Assembly (NCBI RefSeq): GCF_027497235.1
Contig: NZ_CP114902.1
Span: 496,001 to 560,000 of the forward strand
Origin: Micromonospora sp. WMMD1128
GTDB lineage: Bacteria; Actinomycetota; Actinomycetes; Mycobacteriales; Micromonosporaceae
DNA length: 64,000 nt
Direction of reading: 5' to 3'
Part shown: piece by piece, positions 60,125 to 64,000 of the stretch
How positions within the stretch are numbered: the first letter of the stretch is position 1
How the letters are laid out: each line of letters opens with the position of its first letter
Translations under genes and position numbers: made by a program
The notes under the pieces: model-generated
Databases searched by the model: none
What the model saw: only the letters and a program-made list of their open reading frames with translations
Told to the model about the DNA's origin: nothing

Positions 60125-60420
60125 CGCGACGCCCCGGCGACACGGCGGGCGGCCCGCTCGTCCACCGCCTCGTAGCCGTCCGCGCCGCCGCGTAGCGCCT
60201 CGGCGCCGGCGGCCACCCCCGCCGCGATCGTGCCGGACCAGCGCCGCACCGCGGTCTCCAGATCATCGAGCGCCACCCCGGTCCGCCAGCCGTCCGGCGG
60301 CGGCGCCGGCGGCGTCGGCATCCCGCCCGGCCCGTGGGCCAGCCGGTAGGCGTCGTCGGTCAGCCCCCGGGCCACCGCGCGCAGCAACTCCGGATCGACG
60401 GTGAACGGCTCCTCGACCAC
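60121..60420 (-). CDS. Small helical WXG100-like protein coupled to the DUF1023 hydrolase
   Basis: A 99-residue protein from GTG 60420 (VVEEPFTVDPELLRAVARGL), chosen for the GGGGAGG 5 nt upstream. It has the length and alpha-helical character of ESX/WXG100-type proteins, with residues LDDLETAVRRWSGTIAAGVA giving a W-S-G turn. The ATGA overlap with the hydrolase suggests the two are made as partners. No ESX secretion genes are in the window. A longer start at 60513 is possible but less likely. Confidence 0.65.
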   Translation of the reverse strand: MVEEPFTVDPELLRAVARGLTDDAYRLAHGPGGMPTPPAPPPDGWRTGVALDDLETAVRRWSGTIAAGVAAGAEALRGGADGYEAVDERAARRVAGASR

Positions 60421-60570
60421 GACCACCTCCCCACCCCGCCGGCCCCACCTGCCGGACCCGGACAGCGGCGACGCTAGGCGGGACGGCACCCTTCGCGCCG
60501 TCCCTGTGGACAACGTCGCCGGTTTTCCACAGGGGGCGTTCGCCGGCCTGCCCGGGACCCGGCCCGCCGG

Positions 60571-60576
60571 TAGGGT
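60571..60576 (+). promoter_or_regulatory. TAGGGT box before a short leader ORF
   Basis: TAGGGT lies 6 nt before a GTG at 60583, the same spacing seen before alr. It may be the promoter of the nnr transcript. Confidence 0.5.
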
Positions 60577-60582
60577 GAGTTC

Positions 60583-60633
60583 GTGATCGAGGCCGATCCG
60601 GCCGGCGGGGACGAACGGGACGGGATGGCATGA
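60583..60633 (+). CDS. Possible 16-codon leader peptide coupled to nnr
   Basis: GTG 60583 opens a 16-residue frame (VIEADPAGGDERDGMA) whose TGA overlaps the ATG of the nnr gene (ATGA). With TAGGGT 6 nt upstream of its GTG, a leaderless transcript would be translated first into this peptide and then re-initiate at nnr, which has only a weak ribosome binding site. It is supported only by layout. Confidence 0.35.
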   Translation: MIEADPAGGDERDGMA

Positions 60634-62099
60634 GACCGGTGTGGCGGGTCGCGGATGTCCGCGCGGCGGAGGCGGGGCTGATGGCGACCCTCCCGTCCGG
60701 GGCGCTGATGCAACGGGCCGCAGCCGGGCTGGCCCGCCGGTGCGCGCTGCTGCTGGCGGACCGGGGCGGGGTCTACGGCGCCCGGGTGCTGCTGCTCGTG
60801 GGCTCCGGCGACAACGGCGGTGACGCCCTCTACGCCGGCGCGCGCCTGGCCCGCCGGGGCGCCGCGGTCGACGTCCTGCTCCTCACGCCCGGGCGGGCGC
60901 ACCCCGACGGTCTGGCCGCGCTGCGCGCCGCCGGTGGGCGGGTGGTCGACCGGCCGTCCGCCGTGGTCGACCTGGTGCTCGACGGCATCGTGGGCATCGG
61001 CGGCACCGGCGGCCTGCGGGAGACGGCCGACCAGCTCGCCGGGAGCCTGGCCGAGCGCGTCGGCCGGGACGGCACCCGGGCCACGGTGGTCGCGGTGGAC
61101 GTCCCGAGTGGCGTCGCGGTGGACACCGGCCACGTCCCGCTGACCGGCGCCGGTCGGCCCGCAGCGGTCCGCGCCGACGTGACCGTCGCCTTCGGCGCGC
61201 TCAAGCCGGCTCTGGTGGTCGGTCCGGCCGCCCCGCTCGCCGGCCAGGTCGACCTGGTCAACATCGGGCTCACGCCGTGGCTGCGCGGCTCACCGGCGCT
61301 GCGGGTGACCGAGTGGTCCGACGTGGCCGACTGGTGGCCGGCGCTCGGCGTCTCGTCGGAGAAATACTCCCGGGGTGTGGTCGGGGTGGCGACCGGCTCG
61401 GCCACCTACCCGGGTGCGGCGGTGCTCTCGGTCGGCGGTGCGCTCGCCGGTCCCACCGGCCTGGTCCGCTATGCCGGCGGCGCGCGGGCCGAGGTGGTGC
61501 GCCAGCACCCGTCGGTGATCGCCACCGACCGGGTCGCCGACGCCGGCCGGGTGCAGGCATGGGTCTGCGGCTCGGGGCTCGGCACCGGCGAGGACTCCGC
61601 CGCCGAGTTGCGCGCGGTGCTCGCCGCGCCGGTGCCGGTGGTGCTGGACGCCGACGCGCTGACGCTGCTTGTCGACGGCAAGCTCGCCGACCGGCTGCGT
61701 GGGCGGGACGCCCCGATCGTGGTGACCCCGCACGACCGGGAGTTCGCCCGGCTCTGCGGCGAGATGCCGGGGGAGGACCGGGTCGCCGCGGCGCTGCGAC
61801 TGGCCGCCTGGATGAACGCGGTGGTGCTGTTGAAGGGCGACCGGACGATCGTCGGCACCCCCGACGGCCGGGCGTACGTCAATCCGACCGGCACGCCGGC
61901 GCTGGCCACCGGCGGCACCGGCGACGTGCTGGCCGGGCTGCTCGGTTCGCTGCTCGCCGCCGGGCTGGCTCCCGAGCGGGCGGCCGCCGCCGCGGCGTAC
62001 CTGCACGGGCTGGCCGGCCGGGAGGCGGCGGGCGACGGTCCGGTGACCGCGCCCGACGTGGCCGCGGCGTTGCGTCCGGTGCTGGCCCGTCTGGGTTGA
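60630..62099 (+). CDS. nnr: Bifunctional NAD(P)H-hydrate epimerase/dehydratase
   Basis: A 489-residue metabolite-repair enzyme. Residues 1-215 are the epimerase (YjeF_N): VLLLVGSGDNGGDALYAGAR and VVAVDVPSGVAVDTG. Residues 240-489 are the ADP/ATP-dependent dehydratase (YjeF_C, ribokinase-like): VVTPHDREFARL, VLLKGDRTIVGTPDG, and catalytic NPTGTPALATGGTGDVLAG. It restores hydrated, inactive NAD(P)H. It lies upstream of alr as in many actinobacteria. Confidence 0.94.
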   Translation: MRPVWRVADVRAAEAGLMATLPSGALMQRAAAGLARRCALLLADRGGVYGARVLLLVGSGDNGGDALYAGARLARRGAAVDVLLLTPGRAHPDGLAALRAAGGRVVDRPSAVVDLVLDGIVGIGGTGGLRETADQLAGSLAERVGRDGTRATVVAVDVPSGVAVDTGHVPLTGAGRPAAVRADVTVAFGALKPALVVGPAAPLAGQVDLVNIGLTPWLRGSPALRVTEWSDVADWWPALGVSSEKYSRGVVGVATGSATYPGAAVLSVGGALAGPTGLVRYAGGARAEVVRQHPSVIATDRVADAGRVQAWVCGSGLGTGEDSAAELRAVLAAPVPVVLDADALTLLVDGKLADRLRGRDAPIVVTPHDREFARLCGEMPGEDRVAAALRLAAWMNAVVLLKGDRTIVGTPDGRAYVNPTGTPALATGGTGDVLAGLLGSLLAAGLAPERAAAAAAYLHGLAGREAAGDGPVTAPDVAAALRPVLARLG

Positions 62100-62171
62100 T
62101 CCAGGGCCCGGCGGCGGCCGGGTGGCGGGGCCGACCGCGCGGCTCACGGCCAGGATGATCACCGGCGGAAG

Positions 62172-62177
62172 TAGGCT
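62172..62177 (+). promoter_or_regulatory. Leaderless-type -10 box of alr
   Basis: TAGGCT is 6 nt before the ATG at 62184; there is no typical Shine-Dalgarno sequence. Confidence 0.55.
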
Positions 62178-62183
62178 GGGGGC

Positions 62184-63302
62184 ATGTGGCAGTCCGAGGT
62201 GCGGGTCGATCTCGACGCGATCCGGGAGAACGTGGCCCGGCTGAAGGCCGGAACCAGCGCCGAGCTGATGGCCGTGGTCAAGGCCGACGGGTACGGGCAC
62301 GGCATGTTGCCGGCGGCCCGCGCGGCGCTCGACGCCGGGGCGGACCAGCTCGGTGTCTGCACCCTCGACGAGGCGCTCCGGCTGCGCCAGGAGGGGATCA
62401 CCGCGCCGGTGCTGGCGTGGCTGCTCGACCCGGGCCTGCCGCTGCACGACGGGATCGCGGTCGGCGTCGATCTCGGCTGCGCCAGCCTGGCCCAGCTCGA
62501 CGAGATGACCGAGGCGAGCCGGCGGGCGGACCGGCCGGCCCGGCTGCATCTCAAGATCGACACTGGGCTCTCCCGCGGCGGCGCGACCGTCGCCGACTGG
62601 CCGGCGCTGCTGGAGGCCGCCGCGAAGGCCCAGGCCGACGGTCTGGTCGAGGTGGTGGGCGTGTGGAGCCACTTCGTCTACGCGGACTCGCCCGGCCACC
62701 CCACCACGGACCGCCAACTCGCCGTCTTCCACGAGGGGCTGGAGATGGTGGCGCGGGCCGGCCTGCGCCCCCGCTATCGCCACCTGGCCAACTCGGCGGC
62801 CACGCTGACCCGACCGGACACCCACTTCGACCTGGTCCGTCCGGGCATCGCCATCTACGGCCTGTCGCCGGTCGCGGGCGAACGGTTCGGCCTGCGCCCG
62901 GCGATGACCGCGCGGGCCCGGGTGATGCTCACCAAGCGGGTCCCGGCCGGCACCGGCGTCTCCTACGGCCACACCTACCTGACCGAGAACGAGAGCAACC
63001 TGGCCGTGGTGCCGCTCGGCTACGGGGACGGAGTGCCGCGGCACGCCTCGAACACCGGTCCGGTGCTGCTCGGCGGTGAGCGGCGGACCATCTCCGGGCG
63101 GGTCTGCATGGATCAGTTCGTGGTCGACTGCGGCGATGACGAGGTGGCCGCCGGCGACGTGGCGACGCTGTTCGGCAGCGGCGCGGACGGCGAGCCCACC
63201 GCCGACGACTGGGCCGAGGCGGTCGGCACCATCAACTACGAGATCGTCACCCGGTTCGGCGGGGTCCGGGTCCCGCGCGTCTACGACGGCGAGAAGACAT
63301 GA
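62184..63302 (+). CDS. alr: Alanine racemase
   Basis: Interconverts L- and D-alanine for peptidoglycan. The PLP enzyme has 372 residues. The cofactor lysine is K33 in MAVVKADGYGHG. The second catalytic base is the Tyr in GVSYGHTYLTENES. Other motifs are LKIDTGLSRGG, RPGIAIYGLSP and GRVCMDQFVVD. Its stop overlaps the ATG of the next gene (ATGA). Confidence 0.96.
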   Translation: MWQSEVRVDLDAIRENVARLKAGTSAELMAVVKADGYGHGMLPAARAALDAGADQLGVCTLDEALRLRQEGITAPVLAWLLDPGLPLHDGIAVGVDLGCASLAQLDEMTEASRRADRPARLHLKIDTGLSRGGATVADWPALLEAAAKAQADGLVEVVGVWSHFVYADSPGHPTTDRQLAVFHEGLEMVARAGLRPRYRHLANSAATLTRPDTHFDLVRPGIAIYGLSPVAGERFGLRPAMTARARVMLTKRVPAGTGVSYGHTYLTENESNLAVVPLGYGDGVPRHASNTGPVLLGGERRTISGRVCMDQFVVDCGDDEVAAGDVATLFGSGADGEPTADDWAEAVGTINYEIVTRFGGVRVPRVYDGEKT

Positions 63303-64000
63303 GCCCGCGGCTGCGGGTGCCTCGGCCGCGCGGCGCCGCCGGCAAGGTGGCCGGGCTGGTCGGCGCCGCCGTCGGGGTGGCCGCCGCCGGGCTCGCGGCG
63401 GGTGTGGCAAGCGAGCGGGTCCTGGTCCGCCGGCTCAAGAACGACCCCGCCGACCGGTACGCCCACGAGGTGTTCGACCGGCAGCGTTACGACGAGGCGT
63501 ACGAGCTGGAGATGCCGGACGGCACCGACATCCACGTGGAGGTGGTCGAGCCGACCCGGCCGGTCGCCGGGCACCCGACGGTCGTGCTGGTGCACGGCTT
63601 CTGTCTGGACATGGGCACCTTCCACTTCCAGCGCAAGATGCTCGCCGACCGGGGCGACTACCGGGTGGTCGCGTACGACCAGCCGGGGCACGGCCGTTCC
63701 GGGCGACTGGAGACCGGCGAGTACGACCTGGCCGCGCTGGGCCGCACGTTGCGCCGGGTGCTCGACGAGGTGGCCCCGGAGGGGCCGCTGGTGCTGGTCG
63801 GGCACTCGATGGGCGGCATGACCATCATGGCGTTGGCCGAGCTCTGTCCGGAGCTGTTCGGCGACCGGGTGGTCGGCACGGTGCTGATGGCCACCTCCGG
63901 CGGTCTGGCGGCGGAGACCAAGCTGGTGGCCCCCGCGCTGCTCGGCCGGGTCGGCGCGCCGGTGCTCCACATGATGAGCAACGCCACCCGGTACGGCGGC
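63299..64000 (+). CDS. Alpha/beta hydrolase, C-terminus cut by the window
   Basis: 234 codons are visible and no stop is reached. A basic start (MSPRLRVPRPRGAAGK) leads to a hydrophobic helix (VAGLVGAAVGVAAAGLAAGV), a probable membrane anchor. The hydrolase fold follows: VVLVHGFCLDMGTFHFQRK and the nucleophile elbow VLVGHSMGGMTIMALAE. Such a hydrolase is a common neighbour between alr and the tsaE/tsaB genes in actinobacteria. The substrate is unknown. ATG 63299 overlaps the alr stop. Confidence 0.9.
   Translation, partial: MSPRLRVPRPRGAAGKVAGLVGAAVGVAAAGLAAGVASERVLVRRLKNDPADRYAHEVFDRQRYDEAYELEMPDGTDIHVEVVEPTRPVAGHPTVVLVHGFCLDMGTFHFQRKMLADRGDYRVVAYDQPGHGRSGRLETGEYDLAALGRTLRRVLDEVAPEGPLVLVGHSMGGMTIMALAELCPELFGDRVVGTVLMATSGGLAAETKLVAPALLGRVGAPVLHMMSNATRYGG

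Overview
The window is about 64 kb of very GC-rich actinobacterial DNA with dense, often overlapping genes and many GTG/TTG starts. Gene order (rplF-rplR-rpsE-rpmD-rplO-secY-adk-map, infA-rpmJ-rpsM-rpsK-rpsD-rpoA-rplQ-truA, rplM-rpsI-glmM, glmS, nnr, alr), a conservon, F420-type enzymes and GTTAAG-GGGGCCCC-type palindromic repeats suggest a member of the Micromonosporaceae, most likely Micromonospora. This assignment is inference, not a search result. No tRNA, rRNA, CRISPR array, transposase or phage gene was seen.

Layout. 1-10.6 kb: the end of the spc ribosomal protein operon, secY, adenylate kinase, methionine aminopeptidase, a small DUF1707 membrane protein, then the infA to truA operon. 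10.7-17.5 kb: a Pro-rich membrane protein, an RsmC-like methyltransferase, an ABC-F ATPase coupled to a nucleotidyltransferase, an aldo/keto reductase and a DUF559-type protein. 17.6-23.7 kb: a thiamin operon behind a TPP riboswitch (thiE, thiO, thiS, thiG, a second ThiE/TenI-like gene, thiD, thiC). 23.9-31.0 kb: a large Pro-rich membrane protein, cupin, LLM-class oxidoreductase and ABC ATPase, divergent from an NMT1/THI5-like binding lipoprotein and its permease. 31.1-37.2 kb: a LivK-like lipoprotein divergent from a four-gene conservon (NIT-domain sensor kinase, Roadblock protein, DUF742 protein, GTPase).

37.3-38.1 kb: a secreted ferritin-like protein with two repeats, broken by an apparent one-base frameshift. 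38.1-49.9 kb: nitrate assimilation (HemD-regulator fusion, nirD, nirB, an FAD/[2Fe-2S] reductase, molybdopterin nitrate reductase). It has a good GlnR-type site upstream and is separated from its transporter narK by a methyltransferase and two toxin-antitoxin-like pairs. 49.9-64 kb: rplM-rpsI-glmM, a threonine aldolase-aminotransferase pair, an MmpS-like protein, glmS, a WXG-like/DUF1023 pair, the NAD(P)H-hydrate repair enzyme, alanine racemase and a truncated alpha/beta hydrolase.

The block from truA to rplM (about 10.7-49.9 kb) looks like an accessory insertion in an otherwise conserved housekeeping neighbourhood. It joins vitamin B1 synthesis, nutrient uptake, signal sensing and nitrate assimilation. 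Intergenic regions carry several families of imperfect palindromes, some of which intrude into gene ends. Several genes start 6-7 nt after a TAnnnT box and are probably leaderless.
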